Shown piece by piece: positions 32,561 to 44,601 of a stretch of 64,000 bases of DNA. Position 1 is the first letter of the stretch; every line of letters begins with the position of its first letter. Made by a program: the position numbers and the translations under genes. Under the pieces are notes generated by a model. It made no database searches, was not told the origin of the DNA, and worked only from the letters and a program-made list of their open reading frames with translations. This DNA is from Pseudisothecium myosuroides (lineage: Eukaryota > Streptophyta > Bryopsida > Hypnales > Lembophyllaceae). The stretch is from NCBI GenBank assembly GCA_951799445.1, contig OX637291.1:13332501-13396500 (forward strand), in the 5' to 3' direction.

Positions 32561-33769
32561 AAATTCCTCCGTTCTACCCCTTACCGCTTAACTTAGCCTA
32601 ACGCGGTCAGTTTACGGTCAAATCTTAATTATAAGATGTTTTCGGAAACCTCTATTCCTAATCTATCAACTTTTGAATCTAAACTTCTAATCTACACTAA
32701 TCTCGGATGCTAATCACGCTCTAAGGGCAGATTAGGGCAATAAATGCTAATTAGGGAGAAACATCAAAGATTAAATCAAAAACTCACCTCTTCACTACCG
32801 GTGTCGGAAATGACTTCGTCCACGTCCACGTGTACATCCTCACGCTCCATGGTAGTCTTTGGCTTTGTTTTGAATTTTTTCCAAGCTCACCGCATATTGA
32901 GAAAGTATTACAATTTTGATGATCTAAACTCCCTCTTTCCCTTCCTCCTTTTCTTTTCTTTCTTCCCCTCTCTTCTACACTAACACTATTCCACCTAAGC
33001 TTTTATGAGTCTTACACTATAGTTTCAAACTACGAGAAGGGTTTAAATGTCCTTCCTACCCTCTCACACAATTTGCCTTTGTGTCATCCTAATCCTCCTC
33101 CCAACGGTCACCACAAATTCTCAAGATTTCCCTCCCTAAGTCTACCTAGGCTTAGACCTAGGTTACTATTTATCGTCTCTCTCCTTTTCGTTCTCTACTT
33201 CATCTCCTTCTTCCTAATCTCCCTCCATTGCTCATGTGTGTATTTGGTTGGTTAGGATGGAGGTTTCAAGTGTGCGTGCAGGTGTGACGTGGAGGGTGCA
33301 ATTATGTGTGTAGGAGTGATGTGAGGTGTTGACTCTCTTCCTTCCCCTCCCTTTGTTCTTTAGTCACAACTTGGAAGTTTTGGAATTTTTGGCCTTGGAT
33401 CCTCACTGGGTTTAACTGGTTTTCTAAACTAGCTCTACCTCTGATTTCCTAAACTAGATCTATTACTGACTTCCTAAACTAGAGTTATCACTAAGTTCCT
33501 AGACTAGAGTTATCACTACTTTCCTAGACTAGAGTTATCACTAATTTCCTAAACTAGATCTATAACTAATTTTCTAAACTAGGTCCTGATTAGTGGAGAG
33601 TTTTTTTCAAACAAAAACCAAAGTTGGGGCCCCGCAGAGCATCATCCCGTTGTGGTCTGAAAATCAGCCATGATGCATGTGAGACATGGTCAGTAACCAA
33701 ATCGCAAAACCGGCCAAGTTTGGGGCGCTGGACAGGCAGTGTATCGGCTTGGTCTACCGGCCCTGTACC

Positions 33770-33915
33770 GGCTGCCGCTGGGCTCCGTTACTGCAGCTGG
33801 GCTCTGTTACTGTAGCGGGCTCCGTTACTGTAGCTGGCTCCGTTACTGCAGCTGGGCTCCCGTTACTGCCGCTGGCTCTGTTGCTGCTGGGTTGGCTGGT
33901 TGCTGGGCTGGCTGG
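33770..33915. repeat. GGCTCCGTTACTG minisatellite in solo LTR 2
   Basis: Units such as GGCTCCGTTACTGCAGCT are repeated about six times, followed by GGCTGGTTGCTGG. It has the same position as the minisatellite in solo LTR 1 but a different unit. Confidence 0.7.
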
Positions 33916-34339
33916 TCCGCTGGCACTTTCAAAATTTTTAATCACCTCAACGGGTTCCCTCAGGGGAACCCACTTAACCAATAAAAATTGGAGTTTTGGG
34001 AAAAATTAGTGTTAGAGTCAAGGCTTCGCCGTCCGGGGGTTAGGCCCGAAGTTTGTGAAGCAAGACACTCAGCTTAGCAAACCACGTATACCAGGGCTAG
34101 GTAACTAAACTTGGCCCACCACTTCCTACTTCATGCTAGACTCTAATATCTTGGAAGCTAAACTCTGGAGGTTTCCACAAAGGTCTTGGAAACTAGACTT
34201 TGAAACTAAACACGGGGGAAGTGCAAAGCTTCGCCGTTAAGTTGGTTTTAACACCAACTTTAGGACTTTTTTGACACTTCGGGGGTTCAAGGCTCCGCCG
34301 TCTAAGCCTATTTTAATACATGTTTTAGGACTTCAACTT

Positions 34340-34585
34340 GTCACTAGTTCAAAGCTTCGCCGTTTCCAAGGGGGGTCCACACAATAAGGGGAATATTAGA
34401 AGAAGGTAGAAAAGACAACGTAAGGAACAGACGTGACGAAGCCAAAGCTTCGCCGTCCCGAGGGGGGGTCCACACAACAAGGGGAGTATTAGAAGAAGGT
34501 AGAAAAGACAAAGTTAAGGAACACACGTGACAAAGCCAAAACTTCGCCGTCTCGAGGGGGGGTCCACACAACAAAGGGAAGATTA
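34340..34585 (-). repeat. About 95-bp tandem repeats in solo LTR 2
   Basis: Two to three units of the AAAGCTTCGCCGT type, one unit fewer than in solo LTR 1. Confidence 0.7.
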
Positions 34586-35009
34586 GAAGAAGGTGAGAAT
34601 ACACAAGTGAGGAAAATAACACGGTTAGGACACGTAAAGACACACAACTTCACAAGCTAAAGGCCCCCCAAAGCGGCATCGCCAAGGTACGGTGGGGGGT
34701 GACTTTAGGATTAGGACAAGACACCAAAAGACTCCTAAACTCACAAGTTAGATCACAAAGGAACTACAAGAGAGAAACGAGGACTCTTAACTCGTAACAA
34801 AGGTATAACAAACGCACGAGAAGTACACAAGGCAAGATAGAAGGACCCCCTAAGGACCTTCAAAGCTTGAAATCTAGCAACAACGGAGCAAAAAGTGCTC
34901 CAAAAACACCGTAGAGGTTTTTGGCTTCAAACGCCAAAATATCCAAAGCAAATTGGACCCACGGACCCAAACAAAAGTGAGGGGGTGTTTTAGAGAGAGA
35001 AATGGGGCC

Positions 35010-35017
35010 CTTATATA
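35010..35017 (-). promoter_or_regulatory. TATA box of solo LTR 2
   Basis: TATATAAG followed by GGGCCCC on the minus strand, identical to solo LTR 1. Confidence 0.6.
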
Positions 35018-37303
35018 GGTTTCCCAAGGGCTCACCCCTCTCTCTAAAGCTCTAAGGTAACCTTATCAACGGGGATTTTCATCCTCATCCTCAAAGATTT
35101 TCATCCTACATCCTAAATTTCTACTTCTACCATCTATGCTGGACCAACATCCTAACTTTTGGAGATTAGCTCCAATCGCCGAACGGATTGCGCCGTTGGA
35201 TCCAGAACGCCGTGTTTAGTCCTAGATCCCTCTGCCCCCCGTACCGAGGCCAAAAACCCATCGTAGGCTAATTTAGTTTTAAAAACCAAATCGTGGTAAA
35301 ATCTTAGATCTTGGGGGTCTCCTATTTTGAGAAATGTGAATAGCCTAAGGTCTCCGGTAGGTGCGAGAGAGTCGGGAAGGACTTTTGGTTGACTTCGTTT
35401 CGCCATCGTATGGTCCCGAAATGCCGGTCAACGTGGCGGGGACCCCGCCACGTGGTTAATTCCCGAGGAATCTCGCCGGTTCGGGTACTTGCCGCTATCG
35501 GAATGTCGTGAAACTTCACGGAGCACATTATTAACATAAAACAAGCTAGTCTAATTTTTAGTGAGATTTTATTGTAACCTGGGTAATTTCCATGAAATTC
35601 CCGTTGGAGGTTAGGAGGGTTGACCACCCGGAAAAAGGTTCTTCTGCAAGTCGGAAGATGCCGGGATTTTTCACATGACCTCTCAGGGAGTCGCATGAAA
35701 GACGTGCGGGTGTGTTTCCGTACCAGGCACGATTGGTCAATGGAGATTTAACTGGACATCTCTTGAATTAGCGACGGTGCGGGAATCTTCTGTGGGTGGA
35801 GGAATCTTGGCGAACCGATTTCGCCGTTGGACTCCTGGCATGGGATTCACCCTAGAACACCATCCTTGGGCTGTAGATTCCTCCACAGGCCCGGTCTTGC
35901 GTGAGTGGCTCCTACATGCTAACAATCGGGATTTTGAGAATTCGTCGATCTAATGGGGAATTCTAAATCTAACTCTAGGACCCGACCTAGTGGCCTCGCT
36001 ATGGATCCCTCGGACCGACCTAGCCATGAATCGCCACATTCATGGTGGGATTTAGCCCTTTTGGGGCTGTGTGACTCGAATCCTCCAGATCTAACCTTTT
36101 CGTTACTCCTATACTACTTTTAGGCAAGGTTTGGGGGATTCTAAGTAAAAAACACAAATCTAGACCAAATACTATAATGGGTATGACACAACCCTATTTC
36201 GGTTCTACACTCTTTTTATGGATTTTTCTATACTTTTATCAATTTAAAATTGCAAATTTCCAAAAAAATAATTCTACGAGTCCCAAGTGACAAATTGGGA
36301 GCTCACACCAAGCAAGGCTAAATTGGTCTGAGGGAAGTCTAGGGAGATTCTTAGGTAGATTCCCCAAGAGAGGGTTCAGTTTCCCCATCCCATCGACGAA
36401 TAGTAGAAACCCCAATTGTTAGCTTGCAGGTGTCACTTTCGCAAGACAGGCCAGTGGAGGAATCTACGGTCACCGGATTGTGATCTTGGGTCTAAACCAT
36501 ACCGGGAAGTCAAAAGCGAAATCCATTCGCCAAGATTTCCCCGTATGCAGAAGATTCCCTGACTGCCGGTAAACCAACGGAGGTATCTTTTTTCCCTCCG
36601 TACCAAGACATGCAAGATCAAGATGTGAACTTGCAAATCTCTTGGGAAACCCCATGAGAGGTTCCCCAAGAAGTTTCGGAATTTTCTAGATTGAAGAAAT
36701 ACTCCTTCCAGACGGTCAACCGCCTAAAACCACGATGGGAAATTCACGATAATTACCCAGGTAGCGGTAAAATCTCACTAAAAATTAGGATAGTTTCTTT
36801 TATGCTAATAACGCGCCCCGACGAGTTTCGTGGTGTTTCGATAGCGGGAGACAACCGAATCACCGACATTCCTTCAAATTAACCACGTGGCGGGATTTAC
36901 GTGGAGTTGACCGGCGTCCCGGGAGCACACGAAGTTGGAACAAAGTCAACGAAGGGTCTTTTCTTACTCCCTAAGACCTCCCAGACCACCCTGGCTAGTC
37001 ACCTTTGTCAGAAAAGGTAACCTCCAAAAAGTAGATTTTTACCTCTTTTACTGACTCTAGTTGGCGATAGTTTACGGTGGGATTTTGGCGTTGGAATAGG
37101 GGGTCGGGGAACCCAAGGACTAAAAATGACCTTTTAAAGCCAACGGCGCAATCGGTTTTTGATTTGGATTTAATCTCCAATAGTTAGAGTGTTGGACCAG
37201 CGTAAAACCCAAACTACGTGAAAATCCTAAAAGATAAGGATGAAAATCCAAGTTGATAGGGTTACCTAGGTTAAAAGAGGGGAGGTGAGGGCCTTGGAAA
37301 ACC

Positions 37304-37311
37304 TATAAAAG
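37304..37311 (+). promoter_or_regulatory. TATA box of the 3' LTR
   Basis: TATAAAAG in the same context as in the 5' LTR. It points rightward toward 40,413 and the AT-rich spacer. Confidence 0.65.
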
Positions 37312-38235
37312 GGCCCTCATTTCTCTCCAAAACCACCCCCATTCATGTTTTGGGTCCGTGGGTCCAACTTATGTTGGATTTTTTGGCGATTTTAGCCAAA
37401 GGCACTTCCACGGTGTTTTGAGCACGTGGTGCTCCGTTGTTGTTCTATTTTCAGCTTTTGAAGGTCTTGGGGGTCCTTCTTCTTTTGTGTCTATGAGTTT
37501 TGAGTAGTCTTGGGTGTTATTTGGCTTATTTTTGAGTCACTTTGGTCACTAACTTGTTAGTTGAGGTACTTTTGCTTGAAGCACTAACTGGCTTGGGAGC
37601 TCTTTGAGTTTTGTCCTGATCCTAAAGCTCCCCCCGAAGCGCCTTGGTTTTGCCGCCCACTGAGGGGTCTTTAGTGTTTAAGGATCGTGTTTTCTAACCC
37701 GCGTGTCTAGATTAACCTCCGAGTGTTTCTCTCCCAGTCAAGGAACTCTTTTGCTCTCTCTAAGAACCCTTGGCGTGTGGTCCTCCCCCCGTACGGTGGA
37801 GTTGTGGGCCCCCCAGGGTGGTTATGTCCTAACGGTTTTCTTCCTCTTTTGAAATTGCTTGTGGTCACGTGAGCCCCCTTTGTGGACGGCGAAGCTTTGA
37901 CTATTAACCCCCCTAGTCCTAGAGTGCGTGTTAAAAACCCGCCATACGGCGAAGCTTTGAACCTACGGGCAGGGAGAAATCCTAGAGTTGGTGTTAAACC
38001 CAACTCGACGGCGAAGCCTTAATCTCCCCAGAGAACTCAGTTCAAAGTTTAGTTTCCAAGAGGTTCTTGGAAACCTTCAAAGTTTAGCATCTAAGAACTT
38101 AGGAAAACGTTATAGGCAAAAGTCCATGTAGAACTAGGATTAGTTTTGCCTTTCCCTTGGTTTAAGTAGCCTGGGTCATTATCTTTGCATTTACCAAAGT
38201 TCAGAAAAAACGTCCGAAAGTAGAGAAGAAACCCC

Positions 38236-38515
38236 GAGCCGAGCCAGCCCAGCAAGAGCCAGCCCAAGCGGGAGCCAGCCCAAGCGGGAGTCAGCCCAAG
38301 CGGAGCCAGCCCCAGCAGGAGCAGCCCAAGCAGGAACAGCCCAAGGAGGAGCAGCCCAAGCGGAGCAGCCCGGTACCCGCAGCCGTACCCGCAGCCCGAT
38401 ACCCGCTCCGGTACCCGCAGCCCATTCCCCGCAGCCCGTTCCCCGCAGCCGATATCCGCTCCGATACCCACGTCCGATATCCGCGCCCGGTCCTATGCGG
38501 TGGCAACACCTCCGG
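38236..38515 (+). repeat. GC-rich minisatellite in the 3' LTR
   Basis: Same unit types as 12,436-12,770 but in another order, with extra GCAGCCCAAG units and fewer GTACCCGCAGCC units. Confidence 0.8.
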
Positions 38516-40413
38516 CAGTTCGTGTTGGGTTTTTTTTTGGTTCCTTTTGATTCTCCTTTTTAGGAAGACTAAATGGGGGAAGGGGGGATAGAATGAATGG
38601 GAAATTAGGGTGGTAGAAGTAGGGAAGAAAAGGGGTAGAATGAATGGGAAATTAGGGTGGTAGAAGTAGAGATTTCTTCAAAATAGGAGGGAAATTAGGA
38701 AAAAAGGATTCGAGGGTACGCTTTGTAGTAGGAATTATCATTAAAAGCACACAAAAACTTGCAAAAGCTCACACAATCACTCCACGCAAAACTCACCCAA
38801 GCTCTCCACACACCATAACCAAAACCTTGAGCATCACAAGCAAGGAGGAAGATGAAATAGGAGACGGGGTGTGCTAGTGGATGGATTGGGGGAAATCTCA
38901 ACTAATTAATCTAGACCACTAAAAGGGCAAGCGTAAGAATAAAAAAGAGCGTGCCTTGGGCGTAAGAGAAGGTCAACCGCGTAAACACTTGGGAAGGGTA
39001 AAGATGTAAGAGGTGTAAGAATGAAGTTAACACGTAAGAACTTTGGAAGACAAGTTGGTTGGTGGAAAGAAGGAGAAGAAAGGAATTCCACCGCCTCTAC
39101 CACTTCGTTCTCAAATCTTCCCCGAGTCAAGAATCACTTAAGGAGCCGCGAATCCAAGAGGAAGAGACATGGCCGAGGGGGGGAACCTCGACCGGTTAAT
39201 CCAAGACCTCCAAAATGAGGTGGGCCCCTAAACACCCCTCTTCCATGTTTAATTTTGTTTTATCAAGATAATTAGAAGGAGGCCGAGAGCTAGGGTAGGG
39301 GAGAAGCAAAGTCAGGTTAGAATTAACTTTAAAATCTTATAGTAGAGGGCTAGGGGTTTCCAAAAACCTAAAACACGTCCGGATCCGAGCTAAAACAAAG
39401 GAGTTATGAGCGAATGAAGTTAGGGAGTCATGTTGGATGAAACCTAACAAATTTCATCCAAGAGGAACAAAAAAGCTAACATAAAAAGAGGAATTAATTT
39501 AGGAACCAAAAGTCAAATTAGAATTTAGTTTTGAAATTAGGGTTAGCCCTAATTAGCGGATGAAGTTTGAAGGACCGATTAGCGGTCAAACTTCATCCAT
39601 GGATAACTTTTGATAGGAACATCCAAACCTAATGTGATTAGTCAAAGTAGAAAGCTAAAATCAGGATCTCCTCGGAACAAGTCTTAAGTTTCTAAGATTA
39701 GTACATTAGTAACCACACTTAGGATCCTTAAGTAAGATTAGAAGGCGGATTAGGGACGTTTAAGATTAAGGTTAGGATAAGTATAGATTTAGAACATTTT
39801 AGGACAAGTTTAGGGTAACCCAAAACTAAACCCAGCTTAAGGAAATACCTAAACCCCAAGCAGTTAAGAAGGGATGAAGTTTGGGACAAGTAATGGATGA
39901 ACCCTAGAAGATTTCATCCATTTGAGTCAAGACTTGGTAATTAGGTTAACATTAGGGGGTCAGGCCCATAGCCCAAATCCCAAGTCAAATCAAAATCCGG
40001 AGTCCATAGAAAAACATGGATGAAGTTTGAGGGACCGAGTAGCGGTCAAACTTCATCCGTCCATAACTCTCTCTAGGAGAGTCCAAATCAAACAAGCTTT
40101 ATTCTTTTAGAAATGGCATGAGGTACTCTTTCATTTAGGATAGATAAGCTTAGACTAAGATCAACGCTTCTCCTAAACCACCAAGCCCTCTTAGGCTTTG
40201 ATTCAACCTTAGCAGTTATAGCAATTCCAATTAGGGTTTTGTTTTGTTTCTTCATTACCCAAAATTAGCGAGTCTTAGGAGTTTAGAAAAGATCCATTGT
40301 TTGGAAGGCACAATGGATTGGCGCTACACCCATAGATCGAGTCAGAATGGTTAAATACCGAGAGCCTGGTTGTGCTCGCTTCTTTACCAAGGGTGGGTAA
40401 ACAAGCGCTCACA

Positions 40414-40418
40414 GGCTC
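40414..40418. repeat. Target-site duplication GGCTC, right
   Basis: Directly follows the LTR terminus GCGCTCACA. It matches 9,962-9,966. Confidence 0.85.
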
Positions 40419-42307
40419 CCAACTTTATTTTCAAACAAACTACACCGACTAACAAAATTGAGTACAAATCTAAAATATTTTCATTCAAACAATTAAACCG
40501 TAAGCATCAAAGGACAAAGTCTAAAAGTGTACATTGAAAGTTTTAGTATGTAACATATTGCACTTTGCCATCAAAGTTTGAAGAAAAAATTAGTTATCAT
40601 TTGAAAGAAAATTAATTTCAAAGTTAGCCATGTCAAAAACTCGGTTTTGTTGATCATGATTTGGAATTACTTTATCTTTTGTCAATTTTTTTCTATAACT
40701 CCAAAAAAACTTTTTGTGCCTTGGCATGTTGGTATACATCATTTTAAATTGTTGTATACAGAAATTGAAGGAAATTGGAATTTATAGAATTTGAAATATC
40801 AACAATTTGACAAACATGCAAATGATATTGGTTCTCTCAATATTTGAACTTTTGGGGGGAATTGAAAGCATGTGATTGCATTAGATATTGTAGAAAGAAT
40901 ATAGGTTGCAACATGGACTGATGTTATACCTTAATGCCCTTGCATTTTAAATATTTGATGAACAAGGCAATACAATTCAATTTATATTTTACAACTATAT
41001 AATGTGTTTTTAGAATCAGATTTTGTTGTTGGAAGACTAGAGTTCATGATGCATATAATTGGCCCAAAAAATCCAAAAAATATAAAGATATCATTGTCAC
41101 TTTCATAAAAAAATTGCCAATTTTCCAAAAACTACACTGACTTTCATAATATTGCCAATTTAAAATCAATCTCTCTATACATTTAGTATTGCAAATGAAT
41201 GGAGAAGTTGTAGAGCATGTGGAATTGCATATATCTTGTTGATTTTCCACCACAAGATTACTTCGGTGCAACATGAAACCGTTGACGCCAAGTAAGCATA
41301 TCCTATGCCACTATATCTTGTAGGATTTGTATCCAATACTCTACTACTACTACTACTAGGTCAATATAATAGTAATCGAGAAGTTTAGAGAAGGGGTGGA
41401 GGAGGTATAAAGTAAATATCTCCTCTAATGCAAATGCTTTAGGATAATCAACATCATAAATAAACCAAACAAATATATGGTACAATTTTTTATCAGAGAA
41501 GTTTGTAAGTGAGAACCTTCAAAGGTTCTACATTCTCTCTTTTCCACTAGTCTTGCAAACATAAAAATAAAAGTATTCTAATTCCACTTGATACAATCAT
41601 TTAAAAAAAGTATTGACCACTTATAAGCAAGAATTTTCGTAAGACTACTAATATAAATTCCATGTAGGATAGAGGCATCCAAAATCACCACTAATCCAAA
41701 ATCATACCTCTAATATCTAATAAATTACACAATAAATATATATTTTAGACAATTAGTATAAGTTGATTAATCCCTAAAGTCATGATGTCCCTTTTGAAGA
41801 CAATTGGATTTGAGGCATGCTCAATTTTTGTTGAAAATTTTTAGAATTTTTTTTTAATATAGAAAAACACATTAGTTTTTTGGAATTATTATTATTATTT
41901 GAATCATTGCTTAAAAGAAACAATTATACCACCCTAAGTTCCAAATGGGTTCATGAGATAGCACAAAAATATTACCAAAAGTCAGATATTTTTTTCAAAA
42001 TTTTGTTTCTCAAAGAAAGTATTTGTCTATGTGGAAAGATTTGATTCATTCTATTTAGACTAGTAACAAAAAAGTTGTGGACAAACTTTTTTTAGCTAAT
42101 CTAAACATCTTTTTCAAAAAATAAAATGTACTATTCATTTTTGGAAGTAAATTTTACAATTTTTCAAAAAAAAAGTTCAATAGAGTTTGGTTCACTTGCT
42201 AGAACAATCTCACTATCGGAGTTTATTGTGTTTCAATTCTATCTTATACTCCTACTCACCATTTTGTTTTTCCTTCAATCTCATAACCACTTCTATTCAA
42301 TACTTTT
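40419..42307. other. AT-rich spacer without genes
   Basis: Very AT-rich with only short open frames of biased composition. A short (CTA)n run lies at about 41,340. A TTAATCCCTAAAG terminus-like motif at about 41,767 has no matching right end that I could find. Confidence 0.5.
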
Positions 42308-42852
42308 TTAATCCCTAAAGTTCCATGACTATGTGTTCACCAAAAATGCCAGTTCTAGGACAACTACCAAATTTTTGGAAAAAAACATTTTTTGACACAT
42401 GTAACTGTAGGATCTTGTAGTATGATGCCTTAACAACCTGTGGTAAAATTTTCAGAAAATTCCACCATGTGGATCAAAGACTCCATACCTACTCGTAAAC
42501 TTAAACTCCTCATAACTTTTGACTCATTGATCTGAATTGAATGATTCAAAGCTTCCCACGTATATACAAATCTAAAGAACTATTTTGAATTTTGAATTTT
42601 TTTTAAAAGTCATTTTTAAAGAAATTTTCAGAGCTGCTGGGGCTACCCAAAGTTCAAAGAAAATCACATATCATGCAATAACTTTTTAACTATGTAGTCA
42701 AAAGTTACGAAAATTGTTGGGCCTTAAAGCTACTCCTCAGGCACATGTTGTGTAAAATTTTCAAAGAAAAAAAATAAAAACTCCATTCGTAGTGAGCTGC
42801 CCAAAATTGCTATGTTGCCAAAAAAAACACAGCTTGGTCCTTTAGGGGTTAA
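42308..42852. mobile_element. TTAA-flanked short element, copy 1
   Basis: It begins TTAA-TCCCTAAAG and ends CTTTAGGGG-TTAA, 545 bp, without an open frame. The interior is related to copy 2 (for example TAGGATCTTGTAGTA and CCAAATTTTTGGAAAAA). TTAA duplications with C-rich/G-rich ends are the hallmark of piggyBac-type elements. Confidence 0.6.
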
Positions 42853-43169
42853 AGCGCAAACATCTTGCCATCCACACAATCAAAGTTTATGAAATTTCTT
42901 CCACATTCCTATACCAACTAATGCAATATCTTACAATTAAACATGCAAAAGAATAAATTCTAAGGTTTCTGCACTTTGCATCAATTTTGAATGAAATTTG
43001 ATGAAAAAAAGGGCCTTCAGACTTTTGGGGTTAGAAGGATACACATTTGGTAAGAGGAGATTTCCAACATGTAACATAGAGATCCCCAATCCCCTAGATC
43101 CTCCTCAATTATGTTATAAGCTAGAATATTTCTAATGTGGGCCACAAACAATCCTCAACAAAATCACTT

Positions 43170-43308
43170 AAGGTAGTCTGCTCTTAAAGCGGCCATTTAA
43201 TTCTATCTAACTCATTATTGACAGTAATAGATATTTCAAGCAACAGATCACTCATTTCTAGATAGGGGTTGCATTAAGTGGACAGTCACTTTTAGAGCAG
43301 ACTACCTT
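43170..43308. mobile_element. Small inverted-repeat element (139 bp)
   Basis: The ends AAGGTAGTCTGCTCTTAAAG and CTTTTAGAGCAGACTACCTT are complementary apart from one base. Non-coding and MITE-like. No clear target duplication. Confidence 0.65.
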
Positions 43309-43342
43309 ATACTCAATAACAATGCTGGACCCAATAACAATG

Positions 43343-44526
43343 CTACACTAAATAGTGAAATTAGGTTGCCCCACACTAATTTCTCGACATTCTACACTAT
43401 ATAAATATGTATTGTTTCCTTACAAAAATTCACTATTTTTTTGAATTAAAAATTTATGCATGTGGGACTCATGAACCTCTATGTGTACAAACAGAAAGTA
43501 CAGTAGACATATTTGTTGATTGGTTGGCTTATAAAGTGATTTTCTTGAAGTAAGGCAACCTAATTGTTAACCCCTAAAGTTCCTTGACTATGTTCTCACC
43601 GAAAATGCTCCAAAACTGCCATTTCTAGTACAAGTACCAAATTTTTGAAAAATATCATTTTTGCACACATATAACCGTAGGATCTTGTAGTAATCTGGTT
43701 TGAGAATATGTGGAAAAAATTTCAGAAATTTCCATCGTGTAGATTGGAATATATTAGCATTTGAAGTGGCAAAGTCCATTTTTTGGCCCTGCGAAAAACT
43801 GGGCAATTGCACTTCACAAGGTCAGATTATTATGAAAAAATTTCCAAAATGGTTGTGCTTCTTTGGATTCATTTTTCAAGGCAAGTTGGCTACATGCTTG
43901 AAAATTTTCAGATTATTTGGAATTGTACAACATATAAGAAAAAAATAGTAAGTAGAAAGAAGTAGAGAATGGTTCAAAACACTAAATTGTTAAGAAGTTA
44001 ATTATGGAATTGAAAAATACCAATCCCAATGGTTGCAATGTTGTAATAAACAATTTACACCCTAAAATTTTATTTTTTTTGAAAAATATTGAAAATTGAG
44101 TGAAATAAACGACTTCAAAGTTTATTTTAGAGTAGACAATCCATAACTGCCCGCAAACTAAAAATCCTCATAACGTTTGACATATTGATCAGAATGGAAT
44201 GATTCAAAGCTTTCCACGTACATATAAATCTAATAAACCAATTTCAAATTTTTATTTTTGAAAAAAGTGATTTTTTTTTATCTGCCCGAACTACCCGAGT
44301 TGACCAACAAACAACATATTTGGCCATAACTTTTGACTCATATTTCCAAATGTCATGAAATTTGGTGCATATGAAAGATATTCCTCGTCCCCACCTTTTA
44401 TAAAAATTTCAGCCCAAAATATAAAAATCTCCAGTCACACGTACCTGCCCAAAATATCTATGTTGCCAAAAAAGGCATGTTGGTCCTTTAGGGATTAAGG
44501 CAACCTAATTTCACTATTTAGTGTAG
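43343..44526. mobile_element. Inverted-repeat element split by a TTAA-flanked insertion
   Basis: The 28-bp arm at 43,343-43,370 (starting CTACACTAAATAGTG) is the exact complement of 44,499-44,526. Between them sits TTAA-flanked copy 2. TAAGGCAACCTAATT is present on both sides of that copy, longer than a TTAA duplication. Confidence 0.55.
43567..44498. mobile_element. TTAA-flanked short element, copy 2
   Basis: It begins TTAA-CCCCTAAAG and ends CTTTAGGGA-TTAA, 932 bp. It is longer than copy 1 but shares the terminal and central sequence. No transposase frame. Confidence 0.65.
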
Positions 44527-44601
44527 AGATTTCGACTACACGACTACACAATAAGCTTATTGCTACACAAGCAGTCTCGTCAGACTCAAGCATCTGTGCT
44601 C

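Larger units (their letters stand above)
31314..36307 (-). mobile_element. Antisense solo LTR 2 (4,994 bp)
   Basis: It runs from TGTGGGCGC to GGGAGCTCACA between CCAAG duplications (31,309-31,313 and 36,308-36,312). It is the same subfamily as solo LTR 1 and lies in the opposite sense to the 3' LTR it interrupts. With the following LTR part (36,313-40,413) it makes a diverged multi-kilobase palindrome. No internal region is present. Confidence 0.9.
9967..40413 (+). mobile_element. Nested Ty3/gypsy-type LTR retrotransposon with gag and no RT/IN
   Basis: The element runs from TGTGAGCTCC at 9,967 to GCGCTCACA at 40,413 between GGCTC duplications. Order: 5' LTR (9,967-14,670), primer binding site, ORF1 (15,353-17,035), unknown ORF (18,337-19,296), gag (19,401-20,459), zinc knuckles and protease (to 22,195), antisense solo LTR (22,196-27,107), continuation of the gag-pro frame (27,108-28,103), hairpin array, membrane-segment ORF, poly(A) tract, and 3' LTR (31,037-40,413, itself interrupted by a second antisense solo LTR). 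Without the solo LTRs the internal region is about 11.4 kb. An extra ORF before gag is known from Tat/Ogre-type plant gypsy elements. I found no reverse transcriptase, RNase H or integrase motif on either strand, so the copy looks non-autonomous. Confidence 0.85.
31037..40413 (+). repeat. 3' LTR, interrupted by solo LTR 2
   Basis: The LTR starts TGTGAGCTCC at 31,037 and breaks after CCAAG at 31,313. It resumes after the second CCAAG at 36,313 and ends GCGCTCACA at 40,413, giving 4,378 bp without the insertion. It lacks the tandem 277-bp unit of the 5' LTR. Its first part is nearly identical to the 5' LTR, but the last 500 bp differ at about ten sites. Confidence 0.9.

Noticed and set aside
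31314..40413. A single DNA transposon with 4-5 kb terminal inverted repeats
   Set aside because: The left arm alone is flanked by CCAAG duplications, and the right arm is the remainder of the 3' LTR matched by 10,521-14,670.
41303..41485. Short minus-strand frame with hydrophobic stretches in the AT-rich spacer
   Set aside because: Composition follows the AT bias and a (CTA)n run, with no splice context and no recognisable domain.
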